Assembly: GCF_018873765.1 (NCBI RefSeq)
Contig: NC_057918.1
Span: 43,625,871-43,689,870, forward strand
Source: Telopea speciosissima
Taxonomy: Eukaryota > Streptophyta > Magnoliopsida > Proteales > Proteaceae
Reading direction: 5' to 3'
DNA length: 64,000 nucleotides
Program-made: the position numbers and the translations under genes
The notes under the pieces: model-generated
What the model was told of the DNA's origin: nothing
Databases searched by the model: none
What the model saw: the letters and a program-made list of their open reading frames with translations, nothing else
Shown here: positions 32,803 to 42,456 of the stretch, one piece after another
Layout of the letters: every line of letters begins with the position of its first letter
How positions within the stretch are numbered: the stretch's first letter is position 1

Positions 32803-33502
32803 CCTTAGGGGCTTTCCCCTTGTCAGTATTCTTCTTCTTCTTCTTACCCTTAGGCTTAGAAGAAGAAGACTTCGCCTCTGTGGTTGAGACCTCCACTTTC
32901 TGCTTTTCGGATGCAGTCTCTACCTCTTGCAACAAGTTACCCAGCTCAGGAAGTTTGACAAAGAGTTTATTCATGTTATAATTAACAATAAATGATCCGT
33001 AGATATCCTGAGGCAAAGAGTAGAAGATAGCACCCGTCTTATAATTCAGCTTAAAAGACGTCCCAAGGTTCTCCAGATCTTGGAACAAGTTCTGCATTTT
33101 TATCACATGATCTATAACTGGAGTTCCTTGGGCCATCTTCATGCCATGGAGAAGTGTCACTAGTTGATGATGGGCATGTCTTTCTTCTCTCCCATACATC
33201 TTCTTCAACTCCTCCATTATATCATTTGTCAAGTACAAATCCTTGATAGAATCAGCGATGGTCTTTTCCACAGAGTTCAATGTAAGGAGTTTGGCCTTAG
33301 AATTGTTCTAACAAAATAACTCATAGGCCGCTTTAGCAACAGGGTCCTCGTTTTACGGGAATTCAGGTTCATCTTGCTTAATAACTTACATCAGACCTTC
33401 TACAGTCAAGAGTAACTTGATGTTCCTCCTCCAGTCAACGTAGTTTAGGCCGATCAAAATATGATCTTTTATGAGGGTAGCATAGTTGATTTGGGTCGAC
33501 AT
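32732..33502 (-). pseudogene. copia gag fragment
   Basis: Begins MSTQINYATLIKDHILIG at 33502, a usual start for this gag type, then breaks with stops near 33386 and 33300. The main capsid-like part (33280 to about 32900) matches the UBN2 gag family (NLFQDLENLGTSFKLNYKTG). A Lys-rich stretch and a zinc-knuckle start CFYCKKDGN follow at about 32740. The knuckle continues in another frame (KKECRAFLAV), so a frameshift separates gag from pol. Confidence 0.8.
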
Positions 33503-34030
33503 AGTATAAAATCTACATGATGTACAAAAATAATGATTAGCATTGACAACCATTGAAAAATGGGGTAAAACAATCAATGGTCAATCACACCCTAAGCTTC
33601 CCTCTAGCTTATAGGGTATGAATTAGAACTTATCAACCCTTATGCTCCTGACTTAGCCTATCGGAGTTCATCATTTGCATGTTGGTTGAGTGGAATATTC
33701 TGTCCGTCGCTTAGACTTCCAATGTGATTTAGCCACCTGAGTGTCATACCCATTCCTATCGGTTGACATACACTCAAGTCAAGTGTATACCCTTAGTTTT
33801 GGAGGAAATTATGGTGTTTGTGGGTTAATGCCTACTATCACAGTACACGTACCACTGACCACATTTTCTACCTATCACATGTGAGATGGGTGTAGATAAT
33901 TTCATCAACCTACTCAAGTTATCCTATCGGCATCTACAAGAGTAGATCAATGAAATTTCTACACTCACCAATTAAAGGAGGCCATGGGAATCCCACCAAC
34001 CAGGGTTTCCCATGTCATACTTGTTTTAAA

Positions 34031-34851
34031 ATTGAGGGATTACGGGAATGCATAACATTGCGTTTGGTTGCGTAAATTTCTAGATGCCTGCATTGAATCA
34101 GATGTAACATCCATAGATGAGAGAATCTATGGATTTGAAATTCTGACATAATAATTGTTTGGTTACCCTATTCTAAAACCTGAATCTACCAGAATAACTG
34201 TTTGGTTACCCTGATTCTAAAACCAAAATCTATAAATAACTGTTTATGTCAGTTGATCAATTTACATTTTTACAAGTAAATTAATAAATATTCAAATGTG
34301 ATAAAATGCAATATGAAATAAAATTAATCATACTAATTATTTTATATTACTAATGTGTAGCATCTTTTTCCTAGATATATATTACTTTTTTTTAAAAGAG
34401 GTCCATCTATAGCATTTTTCTAATGAAATGAACACAAACCACGGATTGGGACCTACTCCAAAGTACCAAAGCAGGTCCAGCTGATTGTTAAGGTGAGCAA
34501 AAAATTGTATAAAACATTCCATCCATAATAGTCTGTAATAAAGTCATACCAAAAAGTTTCAATGAGAGAAAGGCAGGACAACTTTCAATTTTAGAGAGAA
34601 AGTGCCCCTAGTTTCATTAGGAAAGAAACCCATGAGTGGCTGAGAAAATTGAGGGATAAGATGAGCATAGTTGTAAAGAATACAAATAGGAAATGTCTCA
34701 TTTATGTTTGCATCTTCAAAACTAGAGAAGCAACAAAATTCATTCAAACTATCAACAAAAAAAGCAAGAAAGAAAAAAAAAAAAAAAAACCTCAGAGAAG
34801 TAGACATTGTATAATGCTCATGATTGTCTTTAATGAACAGTTGAATAAAAA
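34031..34851. other. Intergenic DNA between copia and tRNA-like gene
   Basis: No gene. It starts with a GCGTTTGGTTGCGTAAATTT word, a MITE-terminus style, and contains two close copies of TGTTTGGTTACCCTATTCTA (about 34153 and 34210). An A-rich run occupies 34770-34790. Too diverged to name an element. Confidence 0.35.
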
Positions 34852-34944
34852 GGGTCTTGGTGGATTCGAACCACCATTCCCTTGGAACATGCTTGAGACA
34901 TCCTCATGTTCAAAAAGTGCTCTACCAATTTGAGCTAAAGACCC
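34852..34944 (-). tRNA. tRNA-like gene, enlarged anticodon arm, isotype unresolved
   Basis: Read on the minus strand: perfect 7-bp acceptor stem (GGGTCTT with AAGACCC), D arm GCTC/GAGC around AAATTGGTA, T arm GGTGG/CCACC around TTCGAAT. Both internal RNA polymerase III promoter boxes are present (A box TAGCTCAAATTGG, B box GGTTCGAATCC), and a TTTTT terminator follows the acceptor stem immediately. At 93 nt it is about 20 nt longer than a standard tRNA. The extra sequence lies in the anticodon arm, where GAACATG and CATGTTC can pair in an intron-like hairpin. I cannot place a conventional anticodon with U at position 33, so it may be an intron-containing tRNA with unusual pairing or a tRNA pseudogene. 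Confidence 0.6.
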
Positions 34945-36139
34945 AACAAATAAAGTTTGAAATTTACAAGTAACCATGAATGGGATTTTACTATGAATTT
35001 CCTAGGAATAAAGAATAACAGAATTCCATGTATTTCAGCAAAGTTCTACAATTACTCCCATCCATATCTCATGCAAAAACTTCTTGCTGACAAAATTACT
35101 TTTAAGTATTGAGCATTTCTAAGCTAGTTTTCTTTTTTTCCTATTTCTCTTCCTCTTCCCACAATGCAAGAGAAATAGGAAAGGAGTTTTTTTTACTTCT
35201 TTTCCCCTGCACTGCACAGTAGCCAACACTATAAAAAAGTTCCATCTACTCTTTTTTATGTTCCTTTTGGTGAACATTTTAAAACTATAATATGGGATTG
35301 ATCAGGGTTTTGTTGGGTTACCTTTGGGGTAGTGCTTTAGGGCTGATTAGAGTGTTGCTATTTGAGACTATAACTAGGAGTAGGGTGTTAATGGTGGTGG
35401 ACATGTAGAGATGTAAGTGAATGCTATCTGTAATACAGAAATTGCATGAATGTTTCCATAAGAAAGGAGTGAACTGGATTTCTATATGTACTGTGTAGCA
35501 GAAGTGGGACTGTGGGGTTAAGCTACCATTTTCAGCTAAAGGATTGTCACTACTCACTTGTCACTTGAAATCGACATAGAGACATCAAATTCCAGATTAA
35601 GGAGAAAATCCATAGAATCAAATCAGATGGTTTCAGCTTGATCAAGTTCTCCTTTTAGGGGGTGAGCTTTGCTGAAAATCTCAGCTTGATCCGATGGTTG
35701 GATATGAGACTATGGGGGATTCCTATTACAACCAGGACATGGGTAAAAATGTCAAACCAGAATTGTAGAATTAGTAAATCCAACAGAATACCAATATGTA
35801 TGATGTTAATATCAGGTTGAACAGAACAGAAAACACCCTAAATCGGTTTCAAGATCCAAGTCTTTAAAACAATCCTACTCGAAGTAGGACTTTATGAATT
35901 AACAAACAGAATTGAAAACTAAAAGCAGATTATGGAAGGATGCAATATCGGAAGGATTCTTAAATCAGAATTTAGATTAGTAGCCTATTCCACCTTCAAA
36001 TTAGCAATCCTAGTGAGAGAAGGATTGATGAATCGCAGGACAGTAATGGCTAGAATGCAGAAAATCTGAAATCAAAATGGTACCCTGATGAAGAACAAGT
36101 AAGGAACAATGACATCTAGGCTTTTGCAAGCCAGAAATA
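34945..36139. other. Intergenic DNA with no recognisable gene
   Basis: About 1.2 kb of AT-rich sequence. ORFs are short and lack recognisable motifs. The part from about 35560 onwards (CAGCTTGATC, AGAATGCAG and AACAGAA words) has the texture of old untranslated retroelement DNA, but no domain, LTR or target duplication can be shown. Confidence 0.35.
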
Positions 36140-36144
36140 GATAG

Positions 36145-36392
36145 TGTTGGAATTCAATATTATCTGTGTATTCCTCTCTCAATGGAGGATCAAATATACA
36201 ATTACATACTCAATTGTTCTAACTATGGTAGGGAACATCTCATCTATTATCACATGTGATAATAGAGGATTACAAAAGATATGCACATGTGATAATAGAG
36301 GATTTACAAGATATACATAGGATTGCTTGTAGAGAATAGGAGATATCCTTGGAGAACCGAATATTGAGAGTAAACTCAATATTCGGTCAATA
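36145..36392 (-). repeat. 3' LTR of the 36-kb copia
   Basis: 248 bp; in window orientation TGTTGGAATTC...TTCGGTCAATA. Paired with 40310-40556. Contains two TATCACATGTGATAATAGA-like words about 45 bp apart. Confidence 0.93.
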
Positions 36393-36399
36393 CGCCCCC

Positions 36400-39010
36400 T
36401 CAAGGTGGAGGTGAAGGGGACTGAACCTTCAGCTTGTCGAGCATGAACTGAAACCTAGCAATCGGCAATGCTTTGGTGAGGACATCGACCAGCTGATCAG
36501 AGGTGGAGATGAACTGCACAGATAGTTGACGATTGGCAACACTTTCACGAATAAAGTGAAAGTCAATTTCAATATTCTTGGTGCGAGCATGAAAAACCAA
36601 ATTGGCAGTCAAGTAGGTAGCCTCGAGGTTGTCGCACCAGAGTATAGGAGGCCTACGAATTAGAAAGTGAAGCTCTTTGAAGAGGGCCTCTAACTAGATT
36701 AGTTCTATAGAGGCATCGGCTAAGGCCTTGTATTCTGATTCAGTCGATGACTGGGCAACCGTTTTCTGTTTCCGTGATGTCCAAGAGATCAAATTTGGGC
36801 CAAGAAAAATAGCCTCAACTCCCAAGAAGAAGTGCAAAGGTCCCAAGTCCTTGATAGAGAACTCAGCCGCCAGTTGCCCTAAAATACTGGCAACTCTAGA
36901 TGGGGTATTGCTTGTTACAAGAATGTCGTCAACATGGATCAAAAAATATATTAGTACACCCCCTTGCTGAAATATGAATAGAGATGGGTCAGTACGAGAA
37001 GCAATAAACCCCATTTGGAGTAAAAATGTGGAGTCTGTGGAACCAGGCCCGAGGAGCCTGTTTGAGGCCATAAAGAGAGCGATGCACCTTACAGACATGA
37101 TTAGGCAGTGATGGGTCTGCGAAGCCAGAGGGTTGTGTCATATACACATTCTCAGTTAACAATCCATGTAAGAAAGCATTGTTCATGTCCAGTTGCCGGA
37201 TGGGCCAACTATATGCGACTGCAATGGCTAGAACAGCTCGTACAGTGGTGGGTTTGACAACGGGACTAAATGTTTCCGAGCAGTCTAGACCCTCTTTTTG
37301 GTGAAACTCCTTTGCAACAAGGTGAGCCTTGTAGCGTTCTAATGATCCATTTTCCTTCCGTTGGATTCTATAAATCCATTTACATCCAACCAAATTCATA
37401 GAGGAATCTCTAGGGACAAGGGACCAAGTTTCATTTCGCAACAATGCATTGAACTCATTGGTCATTGCGGCCTGCCACTCAGGAAATTTGTTTGCTTGAA
37501 TAAAGCAGGTCGGCTTTTCTTGGAGCATAGGAGCTACGGTCAAGGCATGGGGGATTGTGTGGCGATTGGTGCATAGGGTCATGGGGTGCAACCAGGGAGG
37601 GAGGGGAGGTGGTGATGGTGGGGGGGGGGGGACGGGGAACCCAAGTGTGGAGATGATGGTGCAGAATTGTAAAGATCCAGAAGAGGACGTGTACGCCTAG
37701 GGGGGCTTGTGGGGGTTGTTTGAGGAGTAGGTAAAGGGGTTTGTGGGGGTGCTATGGGTAGAGGAGTGGGAGACCGGTCCTGGAGGGAGACCGTGGGGGA
37801 AAGGGGGAAGGGCGAGGGTCGTACCGAGATTGTTGCAGGTAGGTGAGGTGTGGGTAAAGTGTGAATAGGGGCCGAAGCCCATGGGGGAGACAAAGGGGGG
37901 GGTGGAGGTAGGTGGTGGTCCCAATAGGGATGAAGTCTGAAAGGGGAAGACAGATTCATCAAAACGTACATGGTGGGCAATGTACAGTCGGTTCATGGCG
38001 ACATTCAAACATCGATAGGCAGCAAGAGACGGACTATACCCAAGAAAAACACAAGGAGTCAAATGATAGTCCATTTTATGGGAATTATACGGTCGAAGAT
38101 ATGGGTAGCAAAGACACCCAAAGATGCGCAAAAAGGAGTAGTCTAGCACCTAGTGATGGATGAGTTGGTAGGGGGACACATTGTTGGACACACGGGACGG
38201 CATGCGATTAATTAAATGCACAACCGTATCAAATGCAAAAGGCCAATACCGTTGGGGAACTGAGGAATGGACGAGGAGAGTAAGACCAGTTTCAATGATA
38301 TAGCGGTGTCGCCGCTCTACAAAGCCCTATTGTTCATGGGTATGTGGAGCGGAGAGACGATGTTGAATGCCAATGCGTTGAAAGTAAGAGGGTAGGGTAC
38401 TATACTCACCCCCCAATCGGTTTGGATGGTTTTAATTTTCCTAGAAAAAGTCCGTTCCACAAGAGATTGAAAAGTTTGAAAAATAGTAATACATCCGACT
38501 TATTAGCAAGAGGATAGAACCATATGTAGTTGGTGCAGTCATCCACAAAAATAATAAAATACCTATGTCCATCATAAGAGATAATATGAGAAGGTCCCCA
38601 TACATCATTGTGTAGCAAGTCCAAAGGAAATAAACTACGAGTATGTGTTTCTTTCAAAGTAAAATGATGAGATTTTCCTAACTGACAAGAAGAACAAACC
38701 CTAGAAAGCCATGTGGACTGACACAGTAGATTATTGACTCTAAGCATAGAATGAAGAAGTGTCTCATGAGTGTGTCCCAGCTGCTGATGCCACCTATCAA
38801 TATTAGAGTTTTCAGCCACATGAGCGGAGGGAACCGAATGTGCATTAGTGGATAACTGATAAAGCCTGCCATCACTCGGTCCGGACAGAAGAATGTTCTT
38901 GGTTGTGTGATCCTTGACAAGAAAATAAGAAGGGTGAAATTCAAAATACACATCATTGTCACTAGCAAAATTCTGAACTGACAAGAGGGATTTAGAAATA
39001 GTGGGAACAT
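36400..39010 (-). pseudogene. copia pol (integrase, RT, RNase H), internally deleted
   Basis: GAG-pre-integrase with the His pair and Cys pair (WHQQLGHTHETLLHSM, VCSSCQLGKSH), integrase core (LLHNDVWGPSHIISYDGH, IIFVDDCTNYIWF) and tail (RIFGCLCYPYLRPYN, VRFDESVFPF) run from 38984 to about 37900. A Pro-rich linker follows, then RT (WIYRIQRKENGSLERY, MNNAFLHG, SLYGLKQAPRAW). The catalytic segment reads IHVDDILVTS, His replacing the usual Tyr. The RT text then jumps from FFLGVEAIFLG straight into the RNase H sequence NLISWTSRKQKT at about 36805, so the RT C-terminus and the RNase H start are deleted. RNase H ends KVQSPSPPP at 36400. Several stops (near 38380, 38330, 38150 and 36995) also interrupt it. 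Confidence 0.87.
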
Positions 39011-39103
39011 GTAAAATGGAATTTAAATTAAAGGAGTGAGAAGGGGAAAGAGAAGAAAGAGTTGAATAACCAATATTATGGATGGGGAGACCCTTACCAT
39101 TAC

Positions 39104-40215
39104 CTACATGCAGCTGATCGGCACCACCATACGAGTCATAAGAGGCAAAGGATTGGACATTAGGGGCACATGGTAAGTGGCTCTAGTATCTGGGTACCAA
39201 GTGAGGGCAGATGAGGGTTGGTAAGGGGGCGGGTAAGGAGGAGTGGGTAGGAGAGGTGGTTGGGTATGATGGGCAGAGGGAGTAGGGTGGTGGGTATTTG
39301 GGTAGTATGAGGGTGGAAAGGTGGATGGAGGATAGCTAGAGTTTTGGGAATTACGGTAGTAACAGTATGGGGCTGTGTGGTTTGTCCGATTGCAATAGGT
39401 GCAAAAGAGGTTGCCACGAACACCACCAGGGGGGAAGCGACCACCACGTCCACCACATCCAAAACGACCACCCCATCCATGGCCCCGAGCAGAACCACGG
39501 CTAGCAGAGGAACCCGAATCAGATGAGGGGGTTCGTTGTGTTGTGTTGGCCGACGGTGGGGTAGGGGAGGTAGCCTCCGTTAGTTGCAACAGATGCTCTC
39601 ATGGCTAAGCAGCAAGCCACTTAACTCCAATAAGGTGGGAGGTTCCAGACGTGTCAGAATGGGGGCCACAATTCCTTGCAGATCTGGAACAAGAGCTCGT
39701 AACACATAAGTATTGAAGTCAGCAGGCTTCAATGGATTTTTAGTGGCAGCAAACTCATCGGCTATAGTCTTTGCACATTGGAGATAGGAAGCAATGGACT
39801 CATCAGGCTTTTGGTGAAGATTTTGAAGAGACATACTCAAAGTCATCATTCGAGTAGAAGAGGTGGATCCATAGGTAGATTGCAAGGTCGTCCAAATTTC
39901 ATGGCTGGTTTCCTTGTCAAGTACAATGGAGTAAACTTCCTCGGAGAGAGATGCGAGAAACATACTGGTGATGGCAGCATCCTGTTGCTGTCAATCGGCC
40001 ATGGCATCAGCAGCGGTGGGGCACGGGTTGGTGTCATCAACATAGGAAAAGAGACGTTGGCCTTTGGGAAAAGCCACAAGCTGTTTATGCCAAGACAAGT
40101 AGTTGGTTGGAGTCAGCTTTAAGGAGACATAGTGATGAGCATGGGGAAGTAGTTTGGCGGATGTGGAGTTGGTGGCAGCCGCGGAAGAGACCGAGTCCTC
40201 AGTAACTAAAGTCAT
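39104..40215 (-). pseudogene. copia gag and protease start, broken
   Basis: Starts MTLVTEDSVSSAAATNS at 40215. The gag core (LTPTNYLSWHKQLVAF; IWTTLQSTYGSTSSTRM) is split by a TGA at about 39991, and a frame change near 39590 precedes a Gly/Arg-rich stretch and a zinc knuckle CTYCNRTNHTAPYC. The protease signature follows as WYPDTRATYHV at about 39190: the catalytic Asp-Thr-Gly reads Asp-Thr-Arg, a GGA-to-AGA type change expected to abolish proteolysis. Confidence 0.83.
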
Positions 40216-40309
40216 GGAGAAGAAGCATGGAGAGGAGAAGAAGATGGGTAGAAAAAAAAAACAGAGATCGGCTAGAGATGGGGCGTTAGCCTTCTAGCTT
40301 TGATTACCA

Positions 40310-40556
40310 TGTTGGAATTCAATATTATCTGTGTATTCCTCTCTCAATGGAGGATCAAATATATAGTTACATACTCAATTGTTCTAACTATGGTAGGGAA
40401 AATCTCATCTATTATCACTTGTGATAATAGAGGATTACAAAAGATATGCACATGTGATAATAGATGATTTACAAGATATACATAGAATTGCTTGTAGAGA
40501 ATAGGGATATCCTTGGAGAACCGAATACTGAGAGTAAACTCAATATTCGGTCAATA
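40310..40556 (-). repeat. 5' LTR of the 36-kb copia
   Basis: 247 bp, same ends as 36145-36392. The adjacent primer-binding site lies at 40297-40309. It is followed on the right by target duplication GATAG. Confidence 0.93.
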
Positions 40557-40764
40557 GATAGCAACAAAGCAAAAAAAACGAGATCATCAAAGCTGGCTGT
40601 TTGTTCTGGCTCTTCGGTCTTGAGAGTGGAATATTTGTATTTGATTTCCAGGGGGTGGATCTTAGTAGACAGATCCTTGCTGAAGGACCATGGAGTCTGG
40701 GTTCTAGGCCATTGGTTTTGCGGCCATGGTCTCCAAAAGTCTCTCTCTCCAAAAGAGAAGAGTC

Positions 40765-41012
40765 TATTGGAGATACTAGAAGATCCTTAGAAGATCCTGC
40801 AAATCACATGTTCCACATGTGATAATACAGCTTTTGGATTGATAGAATTCTACAGCTATTAGATTGATAGACTCCCTGATTTTATTCATTCTTTCCATAT
40901 TCCTTTTATTTGATTTTCTTACCTTGTATAGATTCATTCTATCTTGTATAAATGCACAGTCATATCAATGAAACACACAGGCAATTCACACAATCTGATT
41001 CCAATTGTAACA
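40765..41012 (+). repeat. 5' LTR of the young copia
   Basis: 248 bp, TATTGGAGATAC...CCAATTGTAACA. A TATAAATG sequence near its 3' end (about 40947) is a candidate TATA region, with TTGTATAAATG just before the GCACAGTC stretch. Identical to 45177-45424. Confidence 0.94.
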
Positions 41013-41072
41013 TGGTATCAGCCTAATCCGATCCTCTCACTACATCATCTTCTTCTTCCTCCTTTCATCTCC

Positions 41073-42449
41073 ATGGCTCCCACCGAGGCTGCTGCCCAAG
41101 CTGCCGCCGAGGCTGCTGCTGCCCAGTCTGCTGCTGCCCAGGCCGCTGCTCAGGCTGCCTCCTTGCAAACAACTGATTTGGATGGGTCCTCCCCATTCTT
41201 TATCCACCACTCTGACAACCCCGGTGCTGTGCTGGTTACCCAACCTTTGAAGGGCGACAATTACCCCACCTGGAGCCGCGCCATGCACATGGCTCTTGAG
41301 GCCAAACATAAGCTGGGTTTTATTGATGGTTCTATTCCACAACCTGATGCAACCTCCCCTCAGTTTCTTCTCTGGAAGCGTTGCAACAGCATGGTCCTTT
41401 CATGGATCGCAAATTCTCTGGACACCGACATTGCACACAGTGTCCTTTATGCCTCTTCTGCCCATGAGGTTTGGGTCGACCTTCACGATCGCTTCTCTCA
41501 AAAGAATGCCCCACGCATCTTTGAGATCCATCGTGCTATTTCCAACCATCGCCAAGGCACGTCCTCCTTGGCCACTTACTACACACTTCTCAAAGGTTTT
41601 TGGGACGAGCTTGCGTCCTATGACTCTTATCCAGCATGCACCTGCGGTGTTCTTCAACACCATTCTGAACTACTTCAGCGCGATCGCCTTCTTGAATTTT
41701 TGATGGGTCTTAATGATTCATACACTTCGATCCGCAGCCAGCTACTTCTGATGGACCTGCTACCTTCCATCAACCGTGCATATTCTCTATTGCTCCAAGA
41801 AGAACGCCAACGCTCCATACTGGCGGCACCTGAACCATCTCTTACTCAATCGGCCCTTGCTGCCCAGGGCCGTCCCAACCATAAATCTGGCCGCCCTAAA
41901 CCTCATTACCACTGTGATTTTTGTGGTCTTGATGGTCACTCTGAGTCTCGTTGCTTCAAGAAACATGGTTACCCACCGAAGAACTCCGCTAAGGCTGCCG
42001 CGCCTACTACATCCAACCCAGTTCGCTCTCTGCAGGCCTCCATGGTCGATGTTCCTACTATGCCTGCTCCTACCTTCACCACGGATCAGTATAATCAGAT
42101 CCTTGCACTTATTCAATCTGGTAATATGACTCCCTTGCCCAATGCCGCAGGTAATATTGCTCATTCTAATATTTGGATTATCGATTCGGGGGCCACGCAC
42201 CATATGGCATCTGATTTCTCTCTTTTTCAGTCACACACCATCAAGCCTTATTCCTCTCCGATCACCTTGCCCACTGGGCATCGTGCTTCGGTCACCCATA
42301 TTGGCACTTGTCTTCCCGTTCCTACATTGCCATTACAAAATGTTCTTTTTGTTCCCACTTTTAATTTTAATCTCCTCTCTGTCAAACAACTTGTTCAATC
42401 CCTTAATTGTTCAGCCATATTCACTTCTACTCATTGTTTTTTCCCTTAA
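41073..42449 (+). CDS. copia gag and protease
   Basis: Start chosen at 41073 (MAPTEAAAQAAAE), 60 bp after the LTR; the open frame also extends upstream into the LTR, which I take as non-coding. An Ala-rich N-terminus is followed by a UBN2/Retrotran_gag core (YPTWSRAMHMALEAKHKLGF; WVDLHDRFSQKNAPRIFEIH), a zinc-knuckle-like CDFCGLDGHSESRC, and an aspartic protease with intact IIDSGATHHMA near 42180. The frame ends at a TAA at 42447-42449, just after FTSTHCFF, because of the deletion described for this copy; intact relatives continue into integrase. Gag packages the RNA; the protease cleaves the polyprotein. Confidence 0.87.
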   Translation: MAPTEAAAQAAAEAAAAQSAAAQAAAQAASLQTTDLDGSSPFFIHHSDNPGAVLVTQPLKGDNYPTWSRAMHMALEAKHKLGFIDGSIPQPDATSPQFLLWKRCNSMVLSWIANSLDTDIAHSVLYASSAHEVWVDLHDRFSQKNAPRIFEIHRAISNHRQGTSSLATYYTLLKGFWDELASYDSYPACTCGVLQHHSELLQRDRLLEFLMGLNDSYTSIRSQLLLMDLLPSINRAYSLLLQEERQRSILAAPEPSLTQSALAAQGRPNHKSGRPKPHYHCDFCGLDGHSESRCFKKHGYPPKNSAKAAAPTTSNPVRSLQASMVDVPTMPAPTFTTDQYNQILALIQSGNMTPLPNAAGNIAHSNIWIIDSGATHHMASDFSLFQSHTIKPYSSPITLPTGHRASVTHIGTCLPVPTLPLQNVLFVPTFNFNLLSVKQLVQSLNCSAIFTSTHCFFP

Positions 42450-42456
42450 TTGTTCA

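Larger units (their letters stand above)
27987..34030 (-). mobile_element. Ty1/copia retrotransposon, minus strand, 5' LTR missing
   Basis: Gag and pol read right to left (33502 to 29591), followed by about 0.9 kb of 3' non-coding DNA, a purine-rich tract (28672-28685) and a 685-bp LTR (27987-28671). To the right of gag, 33578-34030 looks like untranslated leader, but no second LTR and no initiator-Met primer site was found, so the element is truncated at its 5' end near 34030. Multiple stops and frameshifts make it non-functional. Confidence 0.82.
36145..40556 (-). mobile_element. Complete Ty1/copia element, minus strand (4.4 kb)
   Basis: Bounded by two LTRs (36145-36392 and 40310-40556) and by a perfect 5-bp target duplication GATAG (36140-36144 and 40557-40561). 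On the coding strand the 5' LTR is followed by a primer site TGGTAATCAAAGC (40309 to 40297), a variant of the initiator-Met type, and the 3' LTR is preceded by a polypurine tract CTTGAGGGGGCG (36404 to 36393). By eye the LTRs differ at about eight substitutions and one indel in 248 bp. Gag and pol carry several stops and an internal deletion, so the copy is non-autonomous. Confidence 0.93.

Noticed and set aside
33578..34030. Candidate 5' LTR of the minus-strand copia
   Set aside because: It shares no recognisable sequence with the 3' LTR at 27987-28671, and no primer-binding site borders it.
34649..34933. 94-codon plus-strand ORF ending in GLGGFEPPFPWNM
   Set aside because: The C-terminal part is the antisense reading of the tRNA-like gene at 34852-34944; no other evidence for a protein.
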